9,702 nt of DNA from contig CABRXB010000024.1 of the NCBI GenBank assembly GCA_902474785.1, positions 1-9,702 of the forward strand, written 5' to 3'. Source of the stretch: an uncultured Eubacteriales bacterium (GTDB lineage Bacteria; Bacillota; Clostridia; Oscillospirales; Feifaniaceae). Both the position numbers and the translations under genes were made by a program. Below, one piece after another: positions 1 to 5,800 of this stretch. Position 1 is the first letter of the stretch; each line of letters starts with the position of its first letter. The notes under the pieces are model-generated. The model was given only the letters and a program-made list of their open reading frames with translations, did not search any database and had not been told where the DNA came from.

Positions 1-3
1 TAT

Positions 4-552
4 TCAGATTGTCACGACAAGTTCTGCCAGCGGCCGGCCGCCCGTCCACTGTCTACGATACGCGTCGGCGCACTGGCGATAGGTTTCAAACAGGCGCCGG
101 GCTTTTTGTTCGTCTCCATAGACCTTCCAGCAACCCACGCATTTGCAATCCGGACGGTCTCTCATAAAGCCCTCCACGTCTTCCGGCGGGTAGCTCAAAA
201 AAAGACCGATCTCGTGGGGGAATTCTTGTGTCTTTTCCAGCCTGCGCACGAGCTCCGCAAGACAGTGCCAGGGCTTTGTACTTTGATATCCCACACGTTT
301 TAAGATCCGCGCGCGCTCACTGTCCGAGAGGTCTTTTTCCAGGGCGTTTGGTCGAAAGACATAGACGAGCGCCCTTCCCCTTACATATTGCAGCAGCAGA
401 ACGCGCAGGCCCTTTTCCCCCAGCATTTGGTTGAGCCGGCGAACGCCGGCGACGGCCTTCTCCCTGGAAGAGCTGGCGCAGGTGAACAAATTTCCCGTCT
501 TGAGGCCGGCCAGCGTTGGCGAGCAGTGTCGAATCAGCAGCTCATCTGACAT
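4..552 (-). CDS. DUF3793 family protein
   Basis: A 182-residue soluble protein of unknown function. I recognise the DUF3793 family from three conserved blocks: CSPTLAGLKTGNLF at residues 10-23, EIGLFLSYPPEDVEGF at 114-129, and CKCVGCWKVYGDEQKA at 136-151. The last block carries a C-x-C-x2-C cluster (C136, C138, C141) that could bind a metal or be redox active; that role is inference. C10 and C25 lie in the first block. There is no signal peptide or membrane segment. The start ATG has an AGGAGG ribosome binding site about 10 nt upstream, and this site contains the TAG stop of the preceding DUF2325 gene, so translation is probably coupled across the 14-nt gap. From memory, DUF3793 genes in Clostridia often lie near ferrous-iron transport (feo) and flavodoxin genes; anything further downstream is outside the window. 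The family call is firm, the function unknown. Confidence 0.9.
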   Translation of the reverse strand: MSDELLIRHCSPTLAGLKTGNLFTCASSSREKAVAGVRRLNQMLGEKGLRVLLLQYVRGRALVYVFRPNALEKDLSDSERARILKRVGYQSTKPWHCLAELVRRLEKTQEFPHEIGLFLSYPPEDVEGFMRDRPDCKCVGCWKVYGDEQKARRLFETYRQCADAYRRQWTGGRPLAELVVTI

Positions 553-566
553 TGGCCGTCTCCCTC

Positions 567-845
567 CTACACATGTTTTTCCAAAATTCTGCGAAGCGCG
601 CAGCCGGAGCTGCTGTGAGATCGCTCGATGATGGTGTCGAGCCCCTTCACCTCGCTCAAGGCGCCGCGCAGCATTTTATGGGACATGGCGCTCGTGAAAA
701 AGATCATCAAATCCGGTTTGCCCAGCTTGTTTTTCAGCACGCCCACCGGTTTTGCAAACACCTTTGCCTTGCATTGATATTCCTTGCAGATCTCCTTATA
801 CTGTCGTTCCATACATTCGTTTCCGCCCAAAATGACGATGCTCAT
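567..845 (-). CDS. DUF2325 domain protein, small cytoplasmic
   Basis: A 92-residue protein that is essentially one DUF2325 domain. It opens with a beta strand and glycine turn (MSIVILGGNE, 1-10), followed by a helix with CMERQYKEIC (11-20), a PDLMIFFTSAMSHKM segment (44-58) and the closing RSHSSSGCALRRILEKH (75-91). This alternation of hydrophobic strands and helices suggests a small Rossmann-like fold; no catalytic activity is known to me. I chose the ATG at 845 rather than the in-frame ATG at 851. The AAAGGAG motif (852-858) directly abuts the 851 codon but sits 6 nt before the 845 codon, which is ideal. The gene is followed after 14 nt by the DUF3793 gene, and its TAG stop forms part of that gene's AGGAGG site. 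A metal-box-like palindrome at 859-882 sits directly upstream of the ribosome binding site, so regulation by a metalloregulator is likely. Confidence 0.88.
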   Translation of the reverse strand: MSIVILGGNECMERQYKEICKEYQCKAKVFAKPVGVLKNKLGKPDLMIFFTSAMSHKMLRGALSEVKGLDTIIERSHSSSGCALRRILEKHV

Positions 846-851
846 GGTCAT

Positions 852-858
852 CTCCTTT
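852..858 (-). promoter_or_regulatory. Ribosome binding site deciding the DUF2325 start
   Basis: On the minus strand this reads AAAGGAG. It is immediately adjacent to the ATG at 851 (no spacer) but 6 nt from the ATG at 845. The second start is therefore preferred, shortening the protein by two residues. Confidence 0.75.
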
Positions 859-882
859 CTTGGTTAGATATTTCTAACTAAG
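859..882. promoter_or_regulatory. Palindromic operator, DtxR/IdeR-like metal box (box 1)
   Basis: The plus strand has an inverted repeat centred between 870 and 871: the core is GTTAGA-TATT-TCTAAC (863-878), and the 10-base outer arms (859-868 and 873-882) match at 9 of 10 positions. The GTTAG-N6-CTAAC core has exactly the same spacing as the box at 2012-2027 upstream of the AraC gene. Its half-sites resemble the GTTAG/CTAAC core of DtxR/IdeR operators (established family knowledge). That a DtxR-type repressor binds here is inference. It lies between the putative -10 at 927-932 and the DUF2325 ribosome binding site, so binding would act in the early transcribed region, unless a closer promoter that I could not identify is used. 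Confidence 0.72.
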
Positions 883-894
883 TTGCTTAAAATC

Positions 895-910
895 AGCGCC
901 CGGGGGCGCT
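895..910. repeat. GC-rich perfect inverted repeat in the DUF2325 leader
   Basis: AGCGCCC (895-901) and GGGCGCT (904-910) are perfect reverse complements with only two bases between them, giving a realistic 6-bp stem with a 4-nt loop. Read on the minus strand it lies about 10-25 nt after the start predicted from the TATAAT at 927-932. It has no run of T directly after it on that strand, so it is not a standard terminator. It could stabilise the 5' end of the DUF2325-DUF3793 transcript or weakly attenuate read-through from the AraC gene. Confidence 0.5.
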
Positions 911-926
911 TTGTATTTCAAACTCT

Positions 927-932
927 ATTATA
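927..932 (-). promoter_or_regulatory. Candidate -10 element (TATAAT) for the DUF2325-DUF3793 operon
   Basis: A perfect TATAAT on the minus strand, between the end of the AraC gene and the DUF2325 gene. At a 17-bp spacing the -35 position reads GTGGAG, a poor match, and no TG extension is present. The promoter may be weak or depend on an activator; the neighbouring AraC protein is one candidate (inference). Confidence 0.4.
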
Positions 933-1022
933 GGGGTTTTTACGCCGCGCTCCACTCCAAACAGAAGAAGAAAGGCTCCAAAAGGACAAATCCATTTCAA
1001 GGTGAGCTTTCGGGGGCCGCCT

Positions 1023-1985
1023 TCAGACTTCTGCAAAGGCGCGATACTCCCTGGGCGACATGCCCATCGTCTCTTTGAATGCTTTGGCAAATTTGCTGCC
1101 GTTGTCATATCCATATTGACCTGCAATCTCCAAAACCGGGGTGTCGGTCTGACGCAGTGCAAAGGCAGCAGCCTGCATCTTCTGCGCTCGAATATAGGCA
1201 TAAACTGACACGCCATAGACCCCCTTGAAGCTGTTTTTGATCATCGTGGGAGAGGCGTGAAAACGCTTGGCCAACGTCTCTATGGTGATTTTTTTGTCCA
1301 TGTGTTCGGTCAAATGACAACAGACCTCTTTTGCCAGAGCAACCTGCGATTTGGTACAGCTGTGGTTTGAGAGAGCGCCCTCTCTTTCGTCGAGTCCGCT
1401 CAAAAAGAGCATGAGCTCTAAGATCTTCACCTTGAAATATCCCTGTCGCACGGTGGGGGGAACGTGGTAGAGCTCCGAGAAAATATGTTCCAGGCTAGGC
1501 TTTGCGCGCATGACAAACACGCTTTTTTCGCCGCAAAACTTTTCAAACAGCGCGTGTGGGCGGACGTTGACATCTTCCAGAAAGCAGGCCAGACAATCAG
1601 GCGTTCGATTCAAGTCGATCTCAATGGTGATGCCCTGATAGCGGCCCAGGGGATAATGGACGTCGGCCCCGGCGCGCCCTCCCCGATTGAGCGCGAGATC
1701 GCCGGGCGAGAGATAGAAAAACCCATCTTCAAACGCACGTTCCATGCGCCCCTCTTTGCAGTGATGGATCTCAAGCACTGTTTCAGACGACGACCCGGCG
1801 GTGGGACAGTGTGATTCCCGCACATCGTCATAGGTCAGAGTGATCCCGGGGAAAACGGAGTGCCCCGTTGCGGCGTGCGTCTCGAAAACGCGCAGCAAAC
1901 GGCAGGGAGGCCGCTCGAGTTTGACATCCTTACAGGTCTTCGGGCCCACGTCTGTTCCCTGGCACAGACACGACTTCATCTCCAT
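1023..1985 (-). CDS. AraC-family transcriptional regulator
   Basis: A 320-residue one-component regulator. Residues about 35-190 form a beta-rich ligand-sensing region, and the C-terminal ~105 residues hold the AraC double helix-turn-helix. The first recognition unit is TIETLAKRFHASPTMIKNSFK (235-255), the second VLEIAGQYGYDNGSKFAKAFK (284-304), followed by the family signature MGMSPREYR (307-315). The NGSKFAKAFKETMGMSPREY ending resembles the siderophore-linked PchR-like subgroup; that subgroup call is from memory and moderate. The N-terminus is unusually cysteine rich (C6, C8, C18, C28), with more cysteines at 131, 134, 222 and 223. The ATG at 1985 has an AAAGGAGGAG ribosome site (1991-2000) about 6 nt upstream, which settles the start. 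The gene has a strong promoter overlapped by metal-box-like repeats, suggesting it is repressed when metal is plentiful. It lies 177 bases before the DUF2325-DUF3793 pair on the same strand and may activate it. Confidence 0.93.
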   Translation of the reverse strand: MEMKSCLCQGTDVGPKTCKDVKLERPPCRLLRVFETHAATGHSVFPGITLTYDDVRESHCPTAGSSSETVLEIHHCKEGRMERAFEDGFFYLSPGDLALNRGGRAGADVHYPLGRYQGITIEIDLNRTPDCLACFLEDVNVRPHALFEKFCGEKSVFVMRAKPSLEHIFSELYHVPPTVRQGYFKVKILELMLFLSGLDEREGALSNHSCTKSQVALAKEVCCHLTEHMDKKITIETLAKRFHASPTMIKNSFKGVYGVSVYAYIRAQKMQAAAFALRQTDTPVLEIAGQYGYDNGSKFAKAFKETMGMSPREYRAFAEV

Positions 1986-2010
1986 TTTCTCTCCTCCTTT
2001 ATTGCAGGTG

Positions 2011-2044
2011 AGTTAGTGATCGCTAACTGTAGAGTTAGTGTAAC
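2011..2044. promoter_or_regulatory. Operator array at the AraC promoter (box 2 plus a half-site repeat)
   Basis: AGTTAG-TGATCG-CTAACT (2011-2028) is a near-perfect palindrome, with one mismatched pair at 2017/2022. It shares the GTTAG-N6-CTAAC layout of the box at 863-878. The octamer AGTTAGTG recurs at 2033-2040, 22 bp further on (about two helical turns), followed by a TAAC half-site at 2041-2044. The first palindrome covers roughly +3 to +19 relative to the predicted start near 2030, and the second copy overlaps the -10 element, a classical repressor position. The bound protein is probably a DtxR/MntR-like metalloregulator (inference from the half-site sequence). Confidence 0.75.
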
Positions 2045-2065
2045 CGCTCCTGGAAAAAATGTCAA
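2037..2065 (-). promoter_or_regulatory. Sigma-A-type promoter of the AraC-family gene
   Basis: On the minus strand a perfect -35 TTGACA (2060-2065) is followed by a 17-bp spacer and a -10 TACACT (2037-2042, 4 of 6 consensus bases). The predicted start is near 2030, giving a leader of about 45 nt that contains the palindromic operator and the AGGAGG site. The -10 overlaps the AGTTAGTG repeat, so binding there should block RNA polymerase. Confidence 0.78.
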
Positions 2066-2110
2066 CCATTTGGTTCAATTTTTGCGGAGCGGCCAAGGCT
2101 GCAAAATTTG
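2064..2110. repeat. Two inverted repeats upstream of the AraC promoter
   Basis: AACCA-TT-TGGTT (2064-2075) is a perfect 5-bp-arm palindrome touching the -35 element. Directly next to it, CAATTTTTGC (2076-2085) and GCAAAATTTG (2101-2110) are inverted repeats with one mismatch around a 15-base GC-rich spacer. The first could be an operator, for example for autoregulation by the AraC protein. The second could be a back-up terminator separating this gene from the operon upstream. Neither role is demonstrated. Confidence 0.4.
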
Positions 2111-2162
2111 TTGGGGCAATCACTCTGCTTATTCATGTAAAGGTTTTTATCATTACAACTCA

Positions 2163-2200
2163 AAAAGACCTGCTGACGGTCATTGCCGGGCAGGTCTTTT
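2163..2200 (-). terminator. Strong hairpin terminator of the aldolase/radical-SAM operon
   Basis: AAAAGACCTGC (2163-2173) and GCAGGTCTTTT (2190-2200) are perfect 11-base inverted arms with a 16-base spacer. Read on the minus strand the stem runs into a T run (2162-2166), as expected for intrinsic termination about 40 nt after the end of the TIGR03936-like gene. T residues also end the plus-strand side, so it could work both ways, although no plus-strand gene needs it here. Confidence 0.85.
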
Positions 2201-2240
2201 CTGAGCCACATCGCCCATGACAGCAGCACAGGCCTTGTTC

Positions 2241-2909
2241 TCAACAAAACGGGGCGCCATCCTCCAAAAAAAAGCCTGTGCGCGTGACGGCTTCATCGAG
2301 AATGGGCAGCTCGGGCAGATCCCGTTTCAACACCTGCACCAGATAGATGGGGTTGAGGCTGTTTTCCCCAGTCAAGGGCAGGCGGCAAATAAGTGTAATG
2401 GTGTTTTCCTTTTCAGAAGAAACCTGCAACTGTCTGAGGAGTGGGGCAAGGTTGACCTCCCTCTCTCCACGCTTGCTGCGCTTGACAATGGGGATTTCCC
2501 CTCTCGCAAGGCAGGCGCGCACCCTTTCCTGAAAGTCGGCTGCACAGGGCGCCGACATCGACAGCTCGATTCGATAGTCCGCCGCCGCAATCGCCCCAAG
2601 CTTGTGCACCGGCGGCGCGCAGGAGATGGGGCGCACACCCGCCGGCATCACGGCGCGCAATTTTTCCAGCACTACATCCAGGGGCAGCGCATCGTCTTCG
2701 ATTGAGAAATCGCACAGCTCCGCTTGCCCGGCATAGCCCAGAGAGAGCGGCGGGCTGAACACCAGATAGGGCTGCGGATTGAAGCCCTGCGTATAGCGCA
2801 CGGGGAGGTTTGCACGGCCAAAGGCGCGGGAGACGCAGCGCAGCAGGTCGAGGTGCGAGATAAACACGGCGCGCCCCTCTTTGGCAAAGACCATTCTAAC
2901 GCTTTGCAT
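2241..2909 (-). CDS. TIGR03936-family radical-SAM-associated protein (DUF2344)
   Basis: A 222-residue soluble protein of the DUF2344/TIGR03936 family, which is nearly always encoded next to, or fused to, the TIGR03960 radical-SAM protein. The N-terminal signature is clear: VRMVFAKEGRAVFISHLDLL (4-23) followed by RANLPVRYTQGFNPQPYLVFSPPLSLGY (32-59). The biochemical role is not established; the constant pairing suggests a subunit or substrate-handling partner of the radical enzyme. The start ATG lies inside the end of the TIGR03960 gene (14-nt overlap). A G-rich ribosome site (AGGGGGG) lies about 7 nt upstream. The gene is last in its operon, with a strong terminator about 40 nt after the stop. 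In many Bacillota, as I recall, ribonuclease G and the ribosomal protein genes rplU and rpmA follow this pair; here they do not. Confidence 0.92.
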   Translation of the reverse strand: MQSVRMVFAKEGRAVFISHLDLLRCVSRAFGRANLPVRYTQGFNPQPYLVFSPPLSLGYAGQAELCDFSIEDDALPLDVVLEKLRAVMPAGVRPISCAPPVHKLGAIAAADYRIELSMSAPCAADFQERVRACLARGEIPIVKRSKRGEREVNLAPLLRQLQVSSEKENTITLICRLPLTGENSLNPIYLVQVLKRDLPELPILDEAVTRTGFFLEDGAPFC

Positions 2910-4740
2910 GGCAATACCCCCCTGTCAATTTGTCGGCGCCGCACCCGGCGCACTGCTGGCGGCAGTTGGGGGTGGTGATGGCCTGCTTCGCCTTTTCCGC
3001 TTCGCGCACGAGATGGGCTTTGCTCACGCCACAGTCGATAAAATCCCAGGGCAGCAGTTCGTCATAGGATTTTACTCTTGTCGCGAAAAAGTCGGGGTCA
3101 ACGCCGGTCTGTGCAAAGGCTTCCATCCAGGTGTCGAGGTTGAAGTGGCTCTCCCACCCGTCGAACTTGGCCCCCAGCTCAAAGGCGCGCAAAATGGCGG
3201 GCCCCAGCCTTCGGTCGCCTCTGGCAAGCACGGCCTCAAAATAGCTTGTCCTTCTGTCGTGGTAATTGAAGTTGATCTTGCGCGAGCGGATGCAGGATTT
3301 GAGCAGAGCGATCTTGGCGTCAACCTCGGGGGCGGTGTCCTGCCCCGCCCACTGAAAGGGCGTAAACGGCTTTGGGATAAAGGTGGCCACGCTGATGGTC
3401 ACTTTTGGACTTTTGCCCTTGGGACGGTTTTCCAGGTTGTAGTAGGTGTCGACCACCATCTGGGCGAGCTGCGCGATGCCGGCCACATCCTCCATGGTCT
3501 CAAAGGGCAGGCCGATCATAAAATAGAGCTTGATGTTGAGCCAACCGCCCTCAAAGGCGATGCGGCAGGTGCGGCGCAGCTCCTCTTCTGTCACCTGCTT
3601 GTTGATGATATCCCGCATGCGCTGGGTGCCGGCCTCGGGCGCAAAGGTGAGTCCTCCCTTGCGCACATGCTGCACACGATCCATCAGGTCGACCGAGAAG
3701 TTGTCCACGCGAAGCGAGGGCAGCGACAAGCTGACCTTCTTGGGATCGCACCACGAGAGCAGCGTGTCGGCCGTCTCCATAAGCTGAGTGTGATCGCTGG
3801 TGGACAGGCTGGTCAGCGAAATCTCGTCATAGCCGGTGTTGTCAATCAGGGCATGGGCGCAGCGGTCGAGCACTTGCGGCGACTTCTCGCGCACAGGCCG
3901 GTAGATGGTGCCCGCCTGACAAAAGCGGCAGCCGCGGATGCAGCCGCGAAACACCTCGAGCATTACGCGGTCATGAACCACATCGGCAAAGGGCACCACC
4001 ACCTGATCGGGATAATAGATGTTGTCGATGTCTTTGACAAGGCGCTTGGTGACGATCGGTTTTGCCGCGGGGTCGTTTGGCGTAAAGGAGGCCAGCGTGC
4101 CGTCCTCATGGTAGGTCGCATCGTAAAAGCGCGGCACATAAATGCCCTCGATGCCGGCCAGACGGCGCAGCAGCTCCACCTTGTCTGTGCCGCCCTCGGC
4201 GCGATATTGCTGCACAGCCGCGATGAACTCGGGCTGCACCTCCTCCCCCTCCCCAATGACAAAAAAGTCGATGAAATCGGCCAGCGGCTCAGGATTGTAG
4301 GCGCAGGGGCCGCCGGCGTGGATGAGAGGAAAGAGATCGGCGCGGTCTTTTGCCAGAAGCGGGATGCCCGAGAGGTCGAGCATATTCAAAATGTTGGTAA
4401 AGGAGAGCTCGGTTTGCAGAGTAAAGCCGAGGAGGTGAAAGTCCTTCAAGGGGTCAAGGCTCTCAAGCCCATAGAGCGGCAGGTCGTTTTCCCGCATGAG
4501 GCGCTCCATGTCGTCGCCCGGGGCGAAGGCCCGCTCGCACCAGACGTCCTCCATCTGATTGATGAGCCCATAGAGAATCTTGCCCCCCAGATAGGACATG
4601 CCGATGTCGTAGGTGTCGGGAAAGCAAAAGGCGTAGCGCAGCAGCGACGGCGTCTTTTCCTTGACGACGCTGCCAAGCTCTCCCCCTGTGTAGTAGGCCG
4701 GTTTTTGCACCCGTTTTAAGATCTGTTCAAACGTCAGCAT
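2896..4740 (-). CDS. TIGR03960-family B12-binding-type radical SAM protein
   Basis: A 614-residue radical S-adenosylmethionine protein. Residues about 30-170 resemble the N-terminal cobalamin-binding-like domain. The radical-SAM core carries the C-x3-C-x2-C iron-sulfur motif GCIRGCRFC (C267, C271, C274). Downstream core motifs include GLTFAPEAGTQRMRDIINK (363-381) and a FMIGLPFET segment (407-415). The C-terminus adds a second cysteine group, CRQQCAGCG...YC (C593, C597, C600, C610), which could hold a metal or auxiliary cluster (inference). Substrate and reaction are unknown to me; the family is conserved in Clostridia with its DUF2344 partner. The ATG at 4740 is favoured over the in-frame TTG at 4743: it has AGGAGG with a 7-nt spacer and forms a TGATG stop-start overlap with the aldolase gene. 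The 3' end overlaps the next gene by 14 nt, so all three genes are probably co-translated. Confidence 0.93.
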   Translation of the reverse strand: MLTFEQILKRVQKPAYYTGGELGSVVKEKTPSLLRYAFCFPDTYDIGMSYLGGKILYGLINQMEDVWCERAFAPGDDMERLMRENDLPLYGLESLDPLKDFHLLGFTLQTELSFTNILNMLDLSGIPLLAKDRADLFPLIHAGGPCAYNPEPLADFIDFFVIGEGEEVQPEFIAAVQQYRAEGGTDKVELLRRLAGIEGIYVPRFYDATYHEDGTLASFTPNDPAAKPIVTKRLVKDIDNIYYPDQVVVPFADVVHDRVMLEVFRGCIRGCRFCQAGTIYRPVREKSPQVLDRCAHALIDNTGYDEISLTSLSTSDHTQLMETADTLLSWCDPKKVSLSLPSLRVDNFSVDLMDRVQHVRKGGLTFAPEAGTQRMRDIINKQVTEEELRRTCRIAFEGGWLNIKLYFMIGLPFETMEDVAGIAQLAQMVVDTYYNLENRPKGKSPKVTISVATFIPKPFTPFQWAGQDTAPEVDAKIALLKSCIRSRKINFNYHDRRTSYFEAVLARGDRRLGPAILRAFELGAKFDGWESHFNLDTWMEAFAQTGVDPDFFATRVKSYDELLPWDFIDCGVSKAHLVREAEKAKQAITTPNCRQQCAGCGADKLTGGYCHAKR

Positions 4741-5405
4741 CAAAGGCCCTCCTCTTCTTGCGCCGGCCGGCCGTAGGATTTGAAGAGCTCAAAGTTTTTT
4801 TCCATCTCCTGCTCCGACAAAAGCACCGGCTGCTCGCCCATGGCCCGGGCAATACAGTAGAGCTTGGCGCAGTATTCGATCTCCTCCACAATTTTGAAGG
4901 CGGCGGAAAGCGTTTCGGCGCCGGCGATCATCCCGTGGTTGGCCATGAGCACGGCGCGCGTTCCCACCATGGCCCTGACGACGTTTTCGGCAAGCTGCAC
5001 CGTGCCAAAGGTGGCATACTGCGCGCAGGGAACTTCTTTGCCGGCCAGCGCAATCAGGTAGTGGATGGGCGGCAACGGTTTTCGCAGGCAGGAGAGCGCC
5101 GTCGCATAGTTGGTGTGGGCATGCACCACGGCGCCCATGTCGGGTCGGTTGACATAGAGCTGCCGATGCAGCTCGTGTTCGGTGGAGGGCTTGCAGGGTG
5201 CGTCGACCACATTGCCCGCAAGGTCGAGCACCGCCACCTGGTCGGGCGTGATGGAAAAGTAGTCCATTCCCGAGGGGGAGAGCGCAAAAAGCCCCTTCTC
5301 GCGGCACAGCACGCTGACATTGCCGCCCGTCCCCTTTGTCAGACCCGAGGTGATCAGCTTTTTTCCGTATTCCACAACGCTCTCTCGCTCTTTTTGTAGC
5401 AACAT
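4740..5405 (-). CDS. Class II aldolase/adducin family protein, L-fuculose-phosphate aldolase-like
   Basis: A 221-residue cytosolic zinc aldolase, the usual length for FucA-type enzymes. These cleave sugar 1-phosphates such as L-fuculose 1-phosphate to dihydroxyacetone phosphate and an aldehyde. Visible motifs are the phosphate-binding GTGGNVS (25-31), SPSG (43-46), STEHELH with the catalytic-type E76, the zinc pair HAH (H95, H97), and NHG with H157 as the third zinc ligand. This matches the E73/H92/H94/H155 layout known for E. coli FucA. The exact substrate cannot be told from sequence; related sugar-phosphate aldolases or epimerases of the class II fold remain possible. The start ATG at 5405 has only a distant, weak GAGAGGA site. 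The stop TGA overlaps the ATG of the radical-SAM gene. No sugar kinase, isomerase or transporter gene is nearby, so the context gives no pathway. Confidence 0.9.
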   Translation of the reverse strand: MLLQKERESVVEYGKKLITSGLTKGTGGNVSVLCREKGLFALSPSGMDYFSITPDQVAVLDLAGNVVDAPCKPSTEHELHRQLYVNRPDMGAVVHAHTNYATALSCLRKPLPPIHYLIALAGKEVPCAQYATFGTVQLAENVVRAMVGTRAVLMANHGMIAGAETLSAAFKIVEEIEYCAKLYCIARAMGEQPVLLSEQEMEKNFELFKSYGRPAQEEEGL

Positions 5406-5486
5406 GGCTCAAGCATCCTCTCATTCATACACTCATTTGAAACGACAAGGCCGACTTAAACCAGCTCTTGTCATCCTCATGGTATC

Positions 5487-5516
5487 AGTATACTACAAAA
5501 AATCCCCATTTTTCAA
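5487..5516 (-). promoter_or_regulatory. Sigma-A-type promoter of the aldolase/radical-SAM operon
   Basis: On the minus strand a -35 TTGAAA (5511-5516) is followed by an 18-bp spacer and a -10 TATACT (5487-5492). The predicted start is near 5480, giving a leader of about 75 nt before the aldolase ATG. The -10 lies within a short palindrome, AGTATACT (5487-5494). No operator like those in the AraC region is seen. Confidence 0.7.
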
Positions 5517-5554
5517 CAGACCTGAAAAAGAGGTCGCCCATTTTGCGCTTCGCT

Positions 5555-5640
5555 CCCGCGCGCTTGCCCTTAATATGCCTAAGGCAGGCTCTCTTCTTGC
5601 ACTTTTCCTGGCTCCATTGTTGTTTTAAGGCAAGCGCGGG
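5555..5640. repeat. Interrupted inverted repeat, 16-19 base arms
   Basis: CCCGCGCGCTTGCCCTTAA (5555-5573) is the reverse complement of TTAAGGCAAGCGCGGG (5625-5640) apart from three extra bases in the left arm. The arms enclose about 51 bases that include a smaller complement, GCCcTTA/TAAGGC (5567-5584). It could fold into a long bulged hairpin in RNA, or be the ends of a small miniature element. Confidence 0.55.
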
Positions 5641-5786
5641 CTCGACCGTCGCTCAAGGGGGACTTTGTGCAACGGCTGGAAAGTTCTATGCCTTTTCATA
5701 CCACAAAAGCCCCTAGGCTTAATCGCCGGCTCAATTTCGCATGGCGCGCATTGCGAAGGGGAAGAGTCTACGTGTGCCGCAACTGC

Positions 5787-5800
5787 GCCGTAAAAACGGC
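5787..5800. repeat. Small hairpin
   Basis: GCCGT-AAAA-ACGGC is a perfect 5-bp stem with a 4-base loop. On neither strand is it followed by a clear T run, so a terminator role is not supported. Confidence 0.35.

Noticed and set aside
2881..4719. 612-codon open frame on the plus strand
   Set aside because: It is the antisense of the TIGR03960 gene, which has clear radical-SAM motifs. The plus-strand translation has no domain and no ribosome binding site.
4741..4743. TTG start for the radical-SAM protein
   Set aside because: The next codon is an ATG with an ideally placed AGGAGG and a TGATG junction with the aldolase stop.
4758..5399. 213-codon open frame on the plus strand
   Set aside because: Antisense of the class II aldolase, whose zinc and phosphate motifs are intact on the minus strand.
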